From Streptomyces wedmorensis (GTDB taxonomy: Bacteria > Actinomycetota > Actinomycetes > Streptomycetales > Streptomycetaceae), in the NCBI RefSeq assembly GCF_000716445.1, contig NZ_JNWK01000067.1, forward strand, positions 1-41,068: 41,068 nt of DNA, written 5' to 3'. Every line of letters starts with the position of its first letter. Position 1 is the stretch's first letter. The position numbers were made by a program, and so were the translations under genes. A model generated the notes under the pieces. The model ran no database searches, was not told where the DNA came from, and worked only from the letters and a program-made list of their open reading frames with translations. Positions 1-9,650 of the stretch are shown here, in pieces.

Positions 1-240
1 TCCTTCGTTTCCGACTCTATCAGATCTTTCCGATCCGATTTCCTCGGTGCTTTCCGGTCCCTTTCGCTTTCGCTCCGGGCCCTTCCGGCGGTTCCGACTT
101 TATCAGAATCATTTGAGCCGACCTAATCGGAGGCTTTCGTGATTCGAATAAGAATCGGGGTGACTCCGTGGAATCGAATTCCCGACCGGAGTGAGTCAGA
201 CTCTAGTTGATCGCTGCCGAACTGTCCAGTTCTAGGCAAC
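1..240 (-). other. Leader region of an rRNA operon lying left of the window
   Basis: No protein gene is visible here and the base composition is more AT-rich than elsewhere. Read on the minus strand, the stretch resembles the long transcribed leader found between rrn promoters and 16S rRNA in Streptomyces. Two near-identical 14-base boxes (TCTGATARAGTCGG on the minus strand) lie at 94-107 and 11-24, and GGAAAG/CGGAAA motifs recur between them. Two good sigma-70-type promoters lie immediately upstream and point the same way. The 16S gene itself would be to the left of base 1 and is not seen. The assignment rests on recognition of the leader style plus the promoters. Confidence 0.7.
200..228 (-). 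promoter_or_regulatory. Second tandem rrn promoter
   Basis: On the minus strand TGGACA (223-228), a 17-base spacer, then TAGAGT (200-205). It lies 47 bp downstream of the first promoter in the same orientation. Tandem promoters are usual for Streptomyces rRNA operons. A weaker TAGTGT at 298-303 might be a further -10, but no convincing -35 accompanies it. Confidence 0.65.
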
Positions 241-246
241 CGTTTG

Positions 247-275
247 AATCTACCTCCCCACGTCCGCCGTGTCAA
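247..275 (-). promoter_or_regulatory. Strong sigma-70-type promoter (rrn)
   Basis: On the minus strand TTGACA (270-275) is followed after exactly 17 bases by TAGATT (247-252). It is a near-consensus HrdB-type promoter, rare in this GC-rich DNA, and would start transcripts near 240 into the presumed rrn leader. Confidence 0.75.
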
Positions 276-328
276 CAGCTTTTGTGGGCACCGGAGGACA
301 CTAGCAGGTCAGCGGGGTCGTACGCACA

Positions 329-1336
329 TCAGGCGGCGGTGGGGAGGGTGGCGCTGCGGTCGGGTTCTTCGAGGTCGCCGGTGTCGCCGGTGCGGGAGGC
401 GCGGCCGCCGAGGACGTAGACGTAGACGAGGAAGGCCAGCTCAGCGGCGATGCCGATGGTGATGCGGGCCCAGGTGGGCAGGCCTGAGGGGGTGACGAAG
501 CCTTCGATGAGACCGGAGACGAAGAGGACGAGGGCGAGGCCGACGGCCATGCCGACGGCGGCGCGGCCCTGTTCCGCAAGGGCTGCCCGGCGGGTGGTGG
601 GGCCGGGCTCGATGACGGTCCAGCCGAGGCGGAGGCCGGTGCCGGCGGCCACGAAGACCGCGGTCAGTTCGAGCAGGCCATGCGGAAGGATCAGGCCCAG
701 GAAGACGTCGAGGCGGCCGGCGGAGGACATCAGGCCGATGCCGACGCCCAGGTTCAGCATGTTCAGGAAGAGGATCCCGAGGACCGGGATGCCCAGGAAC
801 GCGCCGAGGACCAGGCACATGGCGGCTGCCTGGGCGTTGTTCGTCCAGACCTGGGCGGCGAAGGAGGCCGCCGGGTGGCTGGAGTAGTACGTCTCGTACT
901 GGCCGCCGGGGCGGGTCATCTCGCGGAGGTCGGCGGAGGCGCCCATCGAGGCCTGGACCTCCGGGTGCGTGCTGATCCACCAGCCGATGAGGACGGCGAG
1001 GAGGGTCGACAGGACGGCGGTGGGGATCCACCAGTGGCGTGAGCGGTAGACGGCGGCGGGGAAGCCGGCGGTGAGGAAGCGGGCCGCGTCGCGCCAGGAG
1101 GAGCGGCGGGTGCCGGTGACGGCGGCGCGGGCGCGGGCCACGAGCTGGGTGAGCCGGGCCGTGAGCATCGGGTCCGGCGTACTGGACTGGACGATCGAGA
1201 GATGGGTGGCCGCGCGCTGGTAGAGGGAGACGAGTTCGTCGGCCTCGGCGCCGGTGAGCTTGCCGCCGCGGCGCAGGAGGTGGTCGAGGCGTTCCCACTC
1301 GGCGCGGTGGGCGGTCACGTAGACGTCGAGGTCCAT
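329..1336 (-). CDS. Stage II sporulation protein M-like (DUF95/SpoIIM) membrane protein
   Basis: A 335-residue integral membrane protein of the SpoIIM/DUF95 family. The first 100 residues are a charged cytoplasmic region. Hydrophobic segments follow at about 101-121, 171-197, 211-235, 259-279 and 291-310, with the family-typical LPHGLLEL around 217-224 and a late E-G pair near 278. It is transcribed divergently from an RDD-family gene. The same divergent SpoIIM/RDD pairing exists in mycobacteria (Rv3694c/Rv3695), so the two probably act together in the membrane. The biochemical role is unknown, and Streptomyces does not make Bacillus-type endospores, so the name is only by homology. Transcription runs toward the rrn promoters beginning about 55 bp beyond its stop codon. 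The ATG start has a GGAG-type site 11-14 bases upstream. Confidence 0.85.
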   Translation of the reverse strand: MDLDVYVTAHRAEWERLDHLLRRGGKLTGAEADELVSLYQRAATHLSIVQSSTPDPMLTARLTQLVARARAAVTGTRRSSWRDAARFLTAGFPAAVYRSRHWWIPTAVLSTLLAVLIGWWISTHPEVQASMGASADLREMTRPGGQYETYYSSHPAASFAAQVWTNNAQAAAMCLVLGAFLGIPVLGILFLNMLNLGVGIGLMSSAGRLDVFLGLILPHGLLELTAVFVAAGTGLRLGWTVIEPGPTTRRAALAEQGRAAVGMAVGLALVLFVSGLIEGFVTPSGLPTWARITIGIAAELAFLVYVYVLGGRASRTGDTGDLEEPDRSATLPTAA

Positions 1337-1455
1337 GATCGGCTGCTGCTCCAGGCACTGGCTGTGGACGGGTCCGTACTACTGCGGCGCGCTGCGGGTC
1401 AGCTTGGCAGACTGGCGTTCGGAGGGGTCGGGAAGGTCGGAGAAGGGTGGGCGCC

Positions 1456-2412
1456 GTGAGTGGGTTGGTGACGGGAGACGCCGTCGTACTGGGGTTGCAG
1501 CCGGCGCGGCTGCCGAGTCGGGCGCTGGCGGTGCTGATCGACCTCGTCGCGGTGTGGACGGTCTATCTGCTGATCACCATGGGGTTGGCGGTCGCGACCG
1601 CCTCGCTGGACGAGGCGGCGGTGATGGCGGTGTCCATCGCGTCGTTCCTGCTCGTCCTCGTGGGGGCACCGATAGCGGTGGAGACGCTGACGCACGGGCG
1701 GTCGCTGGGAAAGCTGGCCTGTGGGCTGCGGGTGGTGCGGGACGACGGTGGGCCGATCCGGTTCCGGCACGCGCTGGTGCGGGGCGCGATGGGGGTGGTG
1801 GAGATCCTGATGACGTTCGGGGTCGTCGCCTGTGTGGCCTCGCTGGTGTCCGAGCGCGGGCGGCGGCTCGGGGACGTCTTCGCGGGGGCCCTGGTGGTGC
1901 GGGAGCGGATACCCGCGGCACGGGTCCTGGCCGTGCCTCCGCCGCCGCCTTGGCTGGTGGGACGGTTCGCCGGGCTCGATCTGTCGGCCGTGCCGGAGGC
2001 GCTGTGGCTGGAGGTGCGGCAGTACCTGACGCGGGCGCGTGAGCTGGATCCGGTGGTGGGGCGGCGGCTCGCGGAGCGGTTGGCCGACGAGCTGGTGGCG
2101 CGGACGGGTACGCCTCCGCCGCCGGGGGTGCCGGCCGATGCGTTTCTCGCGGGAGTGGTGGCCGAGCGGCAGGCGCGGGACGCGCGGCGGGCGTTCGCGT
2201 CGGCGCCGGTGGCGTCGGGTGCGGTGCCTCCGGCGGTGACGGGTCCGCCGGTGTTCGCTTCTCCTGCGGTCGCTCCCCCGGTGGTTCCGCCGGTTGTGCC
2301 TCCCGTGGCCGCTCCCCCCGTGGTCGCTCCTCCCTCCGTCGTGCCCGGTGTCGGCGGCGGGCCGTCGGGGGAGGCGGGGGTGCGTCGGAGCGGGTTCGCG
2401 CCGCCTGCCTGA
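1456..2412 (+). CDS. RDD family membrane protein
   Basis: A 318-residue protein with the RDD domain in its first 150 residues. The signature Arg22 and Asp29 lie in the first hydrophobic segment, followed by THGRSLGK (80-87) and RGRRLGDVFAGALVV (about 134-148). Hydrophobic stretches lie at about 23-48, 58-75 and 112-130. The remainder is cytoplasmic in character and ends in a long Pro/Val/Ala-rich low-complexity tail (about 250-318). The GTG at 1456 is preferred over the upstream in-frame GTG at 1447 because GGAGAAGG lies about 9 bases before it. It diverges from the SpoIIM-like gene across 119 bp. RDD proteins are sometimes linked to ion or solute movement, but no substrate can be named here. 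Confidence 0.85.
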   Translation: MSGLVTGDAVVLGLQPARLPSRALAVLIDLVAVWTVYLLITMGLAVATASLDEAAVMAVSIASFLLVLVGAPIAVETLTHGRSLGKLACGLRVVRDDGGPIRFRHALVRGAMGVVEILMTFGVVACVASLVSERGRRLGDVFAGALVVRERIPAARVLAVPPPPPWLVGRFAGLDLSAVPEALWLEVRQYLTRARELDPVVGRRLAERLADELVARTGTPPPPGVPADAFLAGVVAERQARDARRAFASAPVASGAVPPAVTGPPVFASPAVAPPVVPPVVPPVAAPPVVAPPSVVPGVGGGPSGEAGVRRSGFAPPA

Positions 2413-2426
2413 GCTGCCGCCGCCTG

Positions 2427-2445
2427 CCTGACCCGCGGGGTCAGG
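2427..2445. terminator. Small hairpin between convergent genes
   Basis: CCTGACCC (2427-2434) and GGGTCAGG (2438-2445) form an 8-bp stem with a 3-base loop between the RDD gene and the convergent minus-strand gene. It overlaps the latter's stop codon. There is no U-tract, as is usual for Streptomyces terminators. Confidence 0.4.
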
Positions 2446-3055
2446 GGAAGAGCGAGGGCGGGGTCTCCAGGGCTTCGAGTTCGATGCCGGGTGCGGAGAG
2501 GACGACGTCGCCGGCGATGTGGACGGTGTGGCGTTCGCCGGTGTCCAGGGCGCTGACCTGGTACTCGTCCACCATCAGCGGGCCGTTGTCAGTGGCGTGC
2601 GCTTCACTTCTCAGCAAGGCCCAGGACTGGTCGACCGTACGGGGGGCGAGCACGGGGTCCGTGAAGGCGACGAGCCTGACGCGGGTCTCGGGGGAATCGG
2701 GGGTGAGACGCAGGAGTCGCGTGAGGGCGACGAGGAACGCCGGGGACGTGCCGGTGAAGGCGTGGGCGCGCACATTGCCTTCGGTGGCGTGGGTTCCGGT
2801 GGGGTCCGTGCGGACCCAGGTGACGCCGTCGAGGGCCGCGCCGCGGACCTGCCAGCCGGCGGCGTGGAGTTCGAGGCGGATGGGGCGGCCCAGTTCGTCG
2901 ACGGCCAGGTCGACGGAGCCCCGGTGATCACCCGAGGGGGTGGTGGTCTGTGAGACGTAGCGCCAGCCGGAGGGGCCGGGGGCGCAGTGGAAGTGCTCTT
3001 CACCGAGGGGGGTGTGGTCGTGCGGGTCATGGAGCGAATATCGGCCGCGGGGCAT
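2441..3055 (-). CDS. Conserved hypothetical protein, 204 residues
   Basis: I do not recognise a named family with confidence. The protein has no signal peptide or membrane segment. It alternates short beta-like stretches (VDLAVDELGRPIRLELHAAG, then WQVRGAALDGVTWVRTD, and near the C-terminus DEYQVSALDTGERHTVHIAG), which suggests a beta-barrel or lipocalin-like fold, possibly akin to glycolipid-binding DUFs. That is only an impression. The start at 3055 is chosen because a GAGGA site lies about 8 bases upstream and coding character begins there. A longer reading frame continues upstream through an obvious terminator and is rejected. The gene follows ahcY on the same strand, with a hairpin between them. 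Confidence 0.7.
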   Translation of the reverse strand: MPRGRYSLHDPHDHTPLGEEHFHCAPGPSGWRYVSQTTTPSGDHRGSVDLAVDELGRPIRLELHAAGWQVRGAALDGVTWVRTDPTGTHATEGNVRAHAFTGTSPAFLVALTRLLRLTPDSPETRVRLVAFTDPVLAPRTVDQSWALLRSEAHATDNGPLMVDEYQVSALDTGERHTVHIAGDVVLSAPGIELEALETPPSLFP

Positions 3056-3111
3056 GGGTCGGTCCTCGGGAGGGGGCGCTTGCGGGTGCCATAGCGGGGG
3101 GGGCGGGACGG

Positions 3112-3148
3112 GGCAGGCCCCCCGGCACGGGGGTGCGGGGGGCCTGCC
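3112..3148 (-). terminator. Terminator downstream of ahcY
   Basis: A perfect 12-bp inverted repeat (3112-3123 with 3137-3148, 13-base loop) lies 60 bp beyond the ahcY stop codon. The stem is GC-rich without a T-run, typical for Streptomyces. Confidence 0.65.
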
Positions 3149-3210
3149 TGAATCCTCTACGGGTGTCCGGGGCGGCGACGCGTCGGATGCGCGGCGCCGC
3201 CGGGCGGGCA

Positions 3211-4668
<1,458 letters not shown>

Positions 4669-4859
4669 GACTGGAGCTGCTCCTCGTGGATTCGGGTTCG
4701 AGGGTCGGTTGGAGCGCCTGACACCGCGGTGTGGCACAGCGACGGCATACGAATGCCCGGGTGTCCCGCGGTGCAGTCGTCGGAGGCCCTCTCTCCCTCG
4801 GCCGGCCACATGGACCGCCCGACCGCCATCAGCAGCGACGTCTGGCAGTCACGAATCTA

Positions 4860-4871
4860 CACCGATCGGTG
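4860..4871. promoter_or_regulatory. 12-bp palindrome upstream of ahcY
   Basis: CACCGATCGGTG is a perfect palindrome 191 bp upstream of the ahcY start. On the minus strand a TAGATT -10-like hexamer follows at once, so a bound regulator would cover the -10/-35 spacer. Only the symmetry and position are seen; no regulator is known. Confidence 0.35.
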
Positions 4872-4910
4872 CGGCGCCCCACACTCATCCGGGAAGTACG
4901 GGGCGTGCGG

Positions 4911-4951
4911 AGAGGCCCCCGGGGCCGGGGTCTCCGGTCCTGGGGGCCTCT
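4911..4951 (-). terminator. Terminator downstream of the CDF transporter
   Basis: AGAGGCCCCC (4911-4920) pairs perfectly with GGGGGCCTCT (4942-4951) over a 21-base GC-rich loop, 27 bp beyond the transporter stop codon on the minus strand. Confidence 0.6.
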
Positions 4952-4977
4952 GTCGGTTCAGCGGGTGCGGGCGGGGC

Positions 4978-5943
4978 TCAGTGGCCGTCGGCGCCTGAGC
5001 TCTTGGCGGGGTTGGCGCCCGCGGAGGCGGCGGCCTCGCTGTAGATGTCGGGTTCCAGGTAGATGACCCGGGCGATCGGGACGGCGGCGCGGATGCGCTC
5101 CTCGGCCGCGTTGATGGCGTTCGCGACCTCGGTGGCGGTGTCGTCGTGCTGGACGGCGATCTTGGCGGCGACGAGGAGCTCCTCGGGGCCGAGGTGGAGC
5201 GTGCGCATGTGGATGAGGCGGGTGACGGTCTCGCCGTCGACGACGGCGGCCTCGATCTTCTTGACCTCTTCGACGCCGGCGGACTCGCCGAGCAGCAGCG
5301 ACTTGGTCTCGGCGGCGAGGACGATCGCGATCAGGATGAGCAGGACGCCGATGCAGAGCGTGCCGATGCCGTCCCACACGCCGTCGCCGGTCGCCAGGGC
5401 GAGGCCGACGCCGCCGAGGGCGAGGATGAGACCGACCAGGGCGCCCAGGTCCTCCAGGAGGACGACGGGCAGCTCGGGGGCCTTCGCGCGACGGACGAAC
5501 TGCGTCCAGGTGAGGCCGCCGCGGATCTCGTTGGACTCCTTGATCGCCGTACGGAACGAGAAGGACTCGGCGATGATCGCGAAGACCAGGACGCCGACCG
5601 GCCAGTACCAGGCCTCGATGGGGTGCGGGTGCTTGATCTTCTCGTAGCCCTCGTAGATGGCGAACATGCCGCCGACGGAGAAGAGCACGATCGAGACGAG
5701 GAAGGCGTAGATGTAGCGCTCGCGGCCGTAGCCGAACGGGTGCTGCGGAGTCGCCTCCCGCTTGGCCTTCTTGCCGCCGAGGAGGAGCAGTCCCTGGTTG
5801 CCGGAGTCGGCGAGCGAGTGGACGCTCTCCGCGAGCATCGAGGACGAACCGCTGAAGAGGAACGCCACGAACTTGGCTACGGCGATCGCCAGGTTGGCGG
5901 CGAGTGCCGCCACGATCGCCTTTGTTCCGCCTGACGCGCTCAT
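4978..5943 (-). CDS. Cation diffusion facilitator family transporter (SLC30A9-like)
   Basis: A 321-residue polytopic membrane protein of the CDF family, which exports divalent metals such as Zn2+ using the proton gradient. About six hydrophobic segments span 8-30, 36-56, 79-97, 112-131, 160-185 and 192-211. The TM2 metal motif His42-x3-Asp46 (HSLAD) is present. TM5 carries Glu164-Asp165 (LEDLGALVG) rather than the more common HxxxD, which points to the SLC30A9/ZnT9-like branch. The C-terminal 100 residues form the cytoplasmic alpha/beta domain. GAAGGGA lies about 13 bases before the ATG. It follows manA on the same strand with a 66-bp gap, so cotranscription is possible. The metal cannot be told from sequence. 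Confidence 0.9.
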   Translation of the reverse strand: MSASGGTKAIVAALAANLAIAVAKFVAFLFSGSSSMLAESVHSLADSGNQGLLLLGGKKAKREATPQHPFGYGRERYIYAFLVSIVLFSVGGMFAIYEGYEKIKHPHPIEAWYWPVGVLVFAIIAESFSFRTAIKESNEIRGGLTWTQFVRRAKAPELPVVLLEDLGALVGLILALGGVGLALATGDGVWDGIGTLCIGVLLILIAIVLAAETKSLLLGESAGVEEVKKIEAAVVDGETVTRLIHMRTLHLGPEELLVAAKIAVQHDDTATEVANAINAAEERIRAAVPIARVIYLEPDIYSEAAASAGANPAKSSGADGH

Positions 5944-6009
5944 GGGTGTACGTGGTCCCTTCGTCGATGCTCCGGCTGGGTCGCCGCGGTTCGGCCGGTC
6001 ATTCTCGCA

Positions 6010-7161
6010 TCAGGCCACGACGGTGGCGCGGAAGACCGTTCCCGCACCGGACAGTTCGGTCGGCTCGCCCGCCGGTACGAAGACGGACTCGCCGGGGGCG
6101 AGGACCACTTCGCCCGCCTTCGGGCGGCCCGCGACGGCGAGCAGGATCTGCGGGGTGGAGGCGGTGAGGTCGGTCGGGGCTCCGCCTTCCGCCCGTACGA
6201 AGCGGGAGAGCCGGAACTCGTCGATGGGGGTCTCGTAGACCTCCTCCCCCGACCCCGAGGCCTCGGGACGCAGGACGGCCGGGTCGCCCGGCTCGAAGCG
6301 GACGATCCGCAGGAGTTCGGGGACGTCGATGTGCTTGGGGGTGAGGCCACAGCGCAGGACGTTGTCGGAGTTCGCCATGATCTCGACGCCGAGGCCGTCG
6401 AGGTACGCGTGCGGGACGCCCGCGCCGAGGTACAGGGCCTCGCCGGGCTGGAGCAGGACGCGGTTGAGGAGCATCGCGGCGATGACGCCGGGGTCGCCCG
6501 GGAAGTGGTGGGCGAGGCCCGCGTACGGGGCGTAGGTGCCACCGAGGCGCTCGGCGGCGGCGGCGGCCTCGGCCACGGTGTGCGCCATCTCGTCCGGGTC
6601 GGCGGTCAGCAGGGCCGTCAGGACCTCGCGGAGCGCGGCCTCTTCGGGGTGGGCGTGGAGGAGGTCGACGTACGGCTTGAGGCTGTCGACGCCGAGCCCG
6701 GCGATGAGGTCGGCGGCCTCGACGGGGTCGCGGAAGCCGCACAGGCCGTCGAACGGCGTCAGCGCGCAGATCATCTCCGGCTTGTGGTTGGCGTCCTTGT
6801 ACGTGCGGTGCGGGGCGTCGACGGGGATGCCCGCGGCCTCCTCGGCGGCGTAACCGGCCTGCGCCTGGGAGAGGTCGGGGTGGACCTGGAGCGAGAGCGG
6901 GGCGCCGGCGGCGAGGATCTTGAGCAGGAACGGCAGCCGGGGTCCGAACTTCTCGAGGGCCGGCTCCCCCAGCTCTCCCGCGGGGTCGGCGGCGATCAGC
7001 TCGTTGAGCGGGCCGCGCTCGGTGAAGGAGGGGGCACCGGGGTGGGCACCCATCCACATCTCGGCCTGGGGCTCGCCGGTGGGGGCGAGACCGAGCAGTT
7101 CCGGAATGGCCGTCGTGGATCCCCAGGCATAGGGCCGAACGGTGTTGACGAGGCGGTCCAT
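6010..7161 (-). CDS. manA: Mannose-6-phosphate isomerase, class I
   Basis: A 383-residue zinc enzyme that interconverts fructose-6-phosphate and mannose-6-phosphate, the entry to GDP-mannose. Seen: N-terminal RPYAWGS, zinc ligands Gln92 and His94 in LQVHPD, Glu129 in NHKPEM, and His251 in GAGVPHAYLDGLGVEIMANS. The catalytic-arginine segment NSDNVLRCGLTPKH lies at 265-277. The length is usual for the type I family. The ATG at 7161 gives the canonical N-terminus (MDRLVNTVRPYAWG). The SIS-domain gene ends 56 bp upstream on the same strand. The product fits with manB and the manC-like gene elsewhere in the window. Confidence 0.97.
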   Translation of the reverse strand: MDRLVNTVRPYAWGSTTAIPELLGLAPTGEPQAEMWMGAHPGAPSFTERGPLNELIAADPAGELGEPALEKFGPRLPFLLKILAAGAPLSLQVHPDLSQAQAGYAAEEAAGIPVDAPHRTYKDANHKPEMICALTPFDGLCGFRDPVEAADLIAGLGVDSLKPYVDLLHAHPEEAALREVLTALLTADPDEMAHTVAEAAAAAERLGGTYAPYAGLAHHFPGDPGVIAAMLLNRVLLQPGEALYLGAGVPHAYLDGLGVEIMANSDNVLRCGLTPKHIDVPELLRIVRFEPGDPAVLRPEASGSGEEVYETPIDEFRLSRFVRAEGGAPTDLTASTPQILLAVAGRPKAGEVVLAPGESVFVPAGEPTELSGAGTVFRATVVA

Positions 7162-7217
7162 GGGAGGTCTTCCAGCTTTCGGTGCGGCGCGTACGGACGG
7201 GAGGGCGAGACGAGGGG

Positions 7218-8381
7218 TCAGGCGGACGGTGCCGACGGCGGCAGGATGGCGGCCGTCGCGAGCGAGAGGTACACGGCCGCGAAGTCTGTCACGGCGAGCA
7301 GTTCGGCGAGGGTCTCCAGGTCGCCGCCCTCCTCCGGTTCCAGTTCGCTGATGGCCGTGTCGTGGCTGAGGGCCAGTTCGCGGGCGGCGGGGGCGGCGGT
7401 GAGGGCGCCGCCCGGTCGGTCGCGGAGCAGGACCACGCGGGTGCGGAGGGCCTGCTGCTCGTCGACGCGGTCGCGGAAGAAGTCGTCGGGGTCGGCGCCG
7501 GCGGCGAAGTCGCCGGCCAGCAGGACGCCGTGCGCGGGCAGCGCCTCGGGGAGTTCGGCGGCCAGCGCCGGCAGGCCGGCGAGTTCGGCCAGGACGGCGG
7601 CGAAACGGCGGCCGGCGGGGCCGGCGGCGTTGCCCTCCGTCCAGATCAGCGGGAGGGAGTCCGCCAGCTCGGCGGCGAGGGTCTTCGCCGGGTTGCTGTA
7701 CGTGGCGATCGCCGGGCCGCAGCGTTCGGCCGTGCGGTCGAGCCGGTCGGCGACCTTCTCCAGCGCCTCGGGCGGCGCTTCGAGGAGGCCGACGCGGTCC
7801 AGGAGCGCGAGCAGCGGGGTGAACAGGGCCCACAACGCGCCGGGGCTGGCCGAGAGGTTCTCGCCAAACTCGTTCGGGGTCTCGTTCGGTGTCACGGCCA
7901 TCGGGACGAACAGGCCGTGGGAGCCGTTGACCGCCTCGGCGAGCGGCGAGGCCTTCGGGGCGACGGCCACGACGGTGATCCCGCGGCGGTAGGCCTGCTC
8001 CGCGAGCAGGGCGAGGCCCGGTTCCGAGCCGTCCGTGGTCGGGAGCAGCAGCAGGTCCACCGAACCGGCCCAGCCGGGCAGGGCCCAGCGCAGGGCGCCC
8101 GCCGCGGGCGCGACGCCGGTCGGCTGCAGGCGTACGACGGGGGCGGCGGCTCCCGCGAGCGCGCCGATCAGGTCGGCGACGCCGGCGGCCGCGGTGCCGG
8201 GGCCCGCGACGAGGACGGCACGGGGCCGGCCCTCGGGCCGCAGGTCCGCGACGCCCGCCTCCGCGGCGTGACGGGCTGCGGTCCGCACCCTCGCGCCGGC
8301 CTCGGCCGCGCCGCGGAGGAGGCCGCGGCGGTCGGCGAGGGCGAGGGCGTCCGGTGCGTCGAGGAGGGTCTCGTCGAGCAT
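7218..8381 (-). CDS. SIS-domain sugar isomerase-like protein
   Basis: A 387-residue protein resembling the bifunctional phosphoglucose/phosphomannose isomerase family in its SIS-fold arrangement. The N-terminal half has a Gly/Ala-rich sugar-phosphate-binding alpha/beta domain (AVLVAGPGTAAAGVADLIG, then VDLLLLPTTDGSEPG). The second half carries IPLIWTEG-like DSLPLIWTEGNAAGPAGRRFAA. It lies between manA and manB, as does its counterpart Rv3256c in M. tuberculosis, so a role in mannose metabolism is likely. Many actinobacterial members are annotated only as SIS-domain proteins, and I cannot confirm all catalytic residues. It may be regulatory rather than catalytic. GGGAGG lies about 10 bases before the ATG. 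Confidence 0.8.
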   Translation of the reverse strand: MLDETLLDAPDALALADRRGLLRGAAEAGARVRTAARHAAEAGVADLRPEGRPRAVLVAGPGTAAAGVADLIGALAGAAAPVVRLQPTGVAPAAGALRWALPGWAGSVDLLLLPTTDGSEPGLALLAEQAYRRGITVVAVAPKASPLAEAVNGSHGLFVPMAVTPNETPNEFGENLSASPGALWALFTPLLALLDRVGLLEAPPEALEKVADRLDRTAERCGPAIATYSNPAKTLAAELADSLPLIWTEGNAAGPAGRRFAAVLAELAGLPALAAELPEALPAHGVLLAGDFAAGADPDDFFRDRVDEQQALRTRVVLLRDRPGGALTAAPAARELALSHDTAISELEPEEGGDLETLAELLAVTDFAAVYLSLATAAILPPSAPSA

Positions 8382-9063
8382 GTGGCGGTGCCTCCCGGGT
8401 TGTACGGGGCGGGCCTCCCCTGGCGGGGGGCTTGCGGGGTCCTTGCGGGGCCTGCGGTGTCCTTGCGGGGTTTTGCGGGGCGGGGGTGAGCTGTGTGGTG
8501 GTGGGCCCTGCCTTCGGCCGGGCCTTTCCGCTTCCCACCCGCACCGCCCGTGTGCTGGGTGGGCCGAGGTGGGGTTCTTCTGTGGGGCGCTCTGTGGGGC
8601 GCTCTGTGGGGCGCTCTGTGGGGCTCTCCCCGTCGGGGGCGGAGTCTTCGTCGGTGGCCTCTACTCGGTGCCGGCTCCCGTGGGACGGCTCCCGTGGGAC
8701 TGCTCCCGTGGGACTGCTCCCGAGAGGCCCGGGGGGGCGCCTGTACGGGATGACCCGCCCTGCGCCGGGACCCCTCTCGCCGGCCGGGCGGAGCCTGCCG
8801 GCGGCGAGTGGGCGTTGAGGCGACGTCTTGCGCCTGCGACATCTGCGCCTGCGCCTGCGTCTGCGTCTGCGTCTGCGTCTGCGGGGAGTCACCGCCGGGC
8901 GGTGGGTTCACGCGCGGCGCGGCCGGTGCTGGGTGGTCGGCCTGCGTCGGGAGATGCCCGGTGCCGGGCAGTGCGCCCTGCGTCGAGTGGGGTCCTGCGC
9001 CTGGCGTGCCAGGCGCACGGCCGTGCTCGGCGAGCGGATTGCCCGGCGGTGAGCTCCGCGGAC
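8382..9063. repeat. Intergenic region with several simple tandem repeats
   Basis: No gene is credible in these 680 bases; all long frames are compositional. It holds three unrelated repeat tracts. A 12-bp unit (CTGTGGGGCGCT) runs about 3.8 times at 8580-8625. A 14-bp unit (GGCTCCCGTGGGAC, first two bases variable) runs about 3.5 times at 8673-8724. A hexamer (CTGCGT/CTGCGC) runs about seven times at roughly 8840-8882. It separates the SIS gene from the Trm112-like gene within an otherwise tight same-strand cluster. Confidence 0.75.
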
Positions 9064-9246
9064 CTATGCCGGGCGGCGAGCCTCGTCGGTGAGGAGCACG
9101 GGGATGGAGTCGCGGACGGGGTAGGCCAGGCCGCAGTCCGAGCTGGTGCAGATCAGTTCGGGGGTTTCGTCCGCCGTGCGGTCGTTCAGGGGAGCGTGGC
9201 AGGCGGGGCAGGCCAGGATCTCCAGGAGGCCGGCTTCGAGCGGCAT
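9064..9246 (-). CDS. Trm112 family (UPF0434-type) zinc-binding protein
   Basis: A 60-residue protein. Cys13-Pro-Ala-Cys16 and Cys33...Cys38 would bind one zinc, and the ending YPVRDSIPVLL (42-52) is the hallmark of bacterial YcaR/Trm112-like proteins. In eukaryotes and archaea Trm112 is an activating partner of methyltransferases acting on tRNA and translation factors. The bacterial role is poorly known. AAGGGAC precedes the ATG by about 6 bases. It sits between manB and the SIS gene, an arrangement shared with other actinobacteria. Confidence 0.9.
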   Translation of the reverse strand: MPLEAGLLEILACPACHAPLNDRTADETPELICTSSDCGLAYPVRDSIPVLLTDEARRPA

Positions 9247-9650
9247 GAGGTGTCCCTTCGAACAAACGATGATGGTGCTGCCCTTCGGGCCAGGTCAGCC
9301 TACCGCCGGGAAACGGGGTGCGCGGGTCGGCGACCGGCCGCCGGATCCGCGCCGGGGCGCGGTCTTGGCGGTTGCGCGAGTCGGCGGTCGCCACCCGACG
9401 GGGGTACGGCCGCAGTGAGGGGATCGGCCGCGCGGGTCCGCGGCCGGGCCGTGGGACCGGCGCGGAGCTGGTCCACCGGGTCGCGCGAGAGGCGGCCGGG
9501 TCGGCGGAGGGGCGAAGGGGCCGGGATTTGCCGGCCCTGGGGCGGCGACGGGGCCCGGGCACCGGCCGGGAGCGGCAAGGGGGCCGACACAACGGTCGAG
9601 GTTTCGCGGGCGGGGCGGCGGGGCCGCAGGCCAGGGGCGGCGCGGCGGCG

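Noticed and set aside
4669..4860. SAH riboswitch in the ahcY leader
   Set aside because: No recognisable conserved core was found in the leader.
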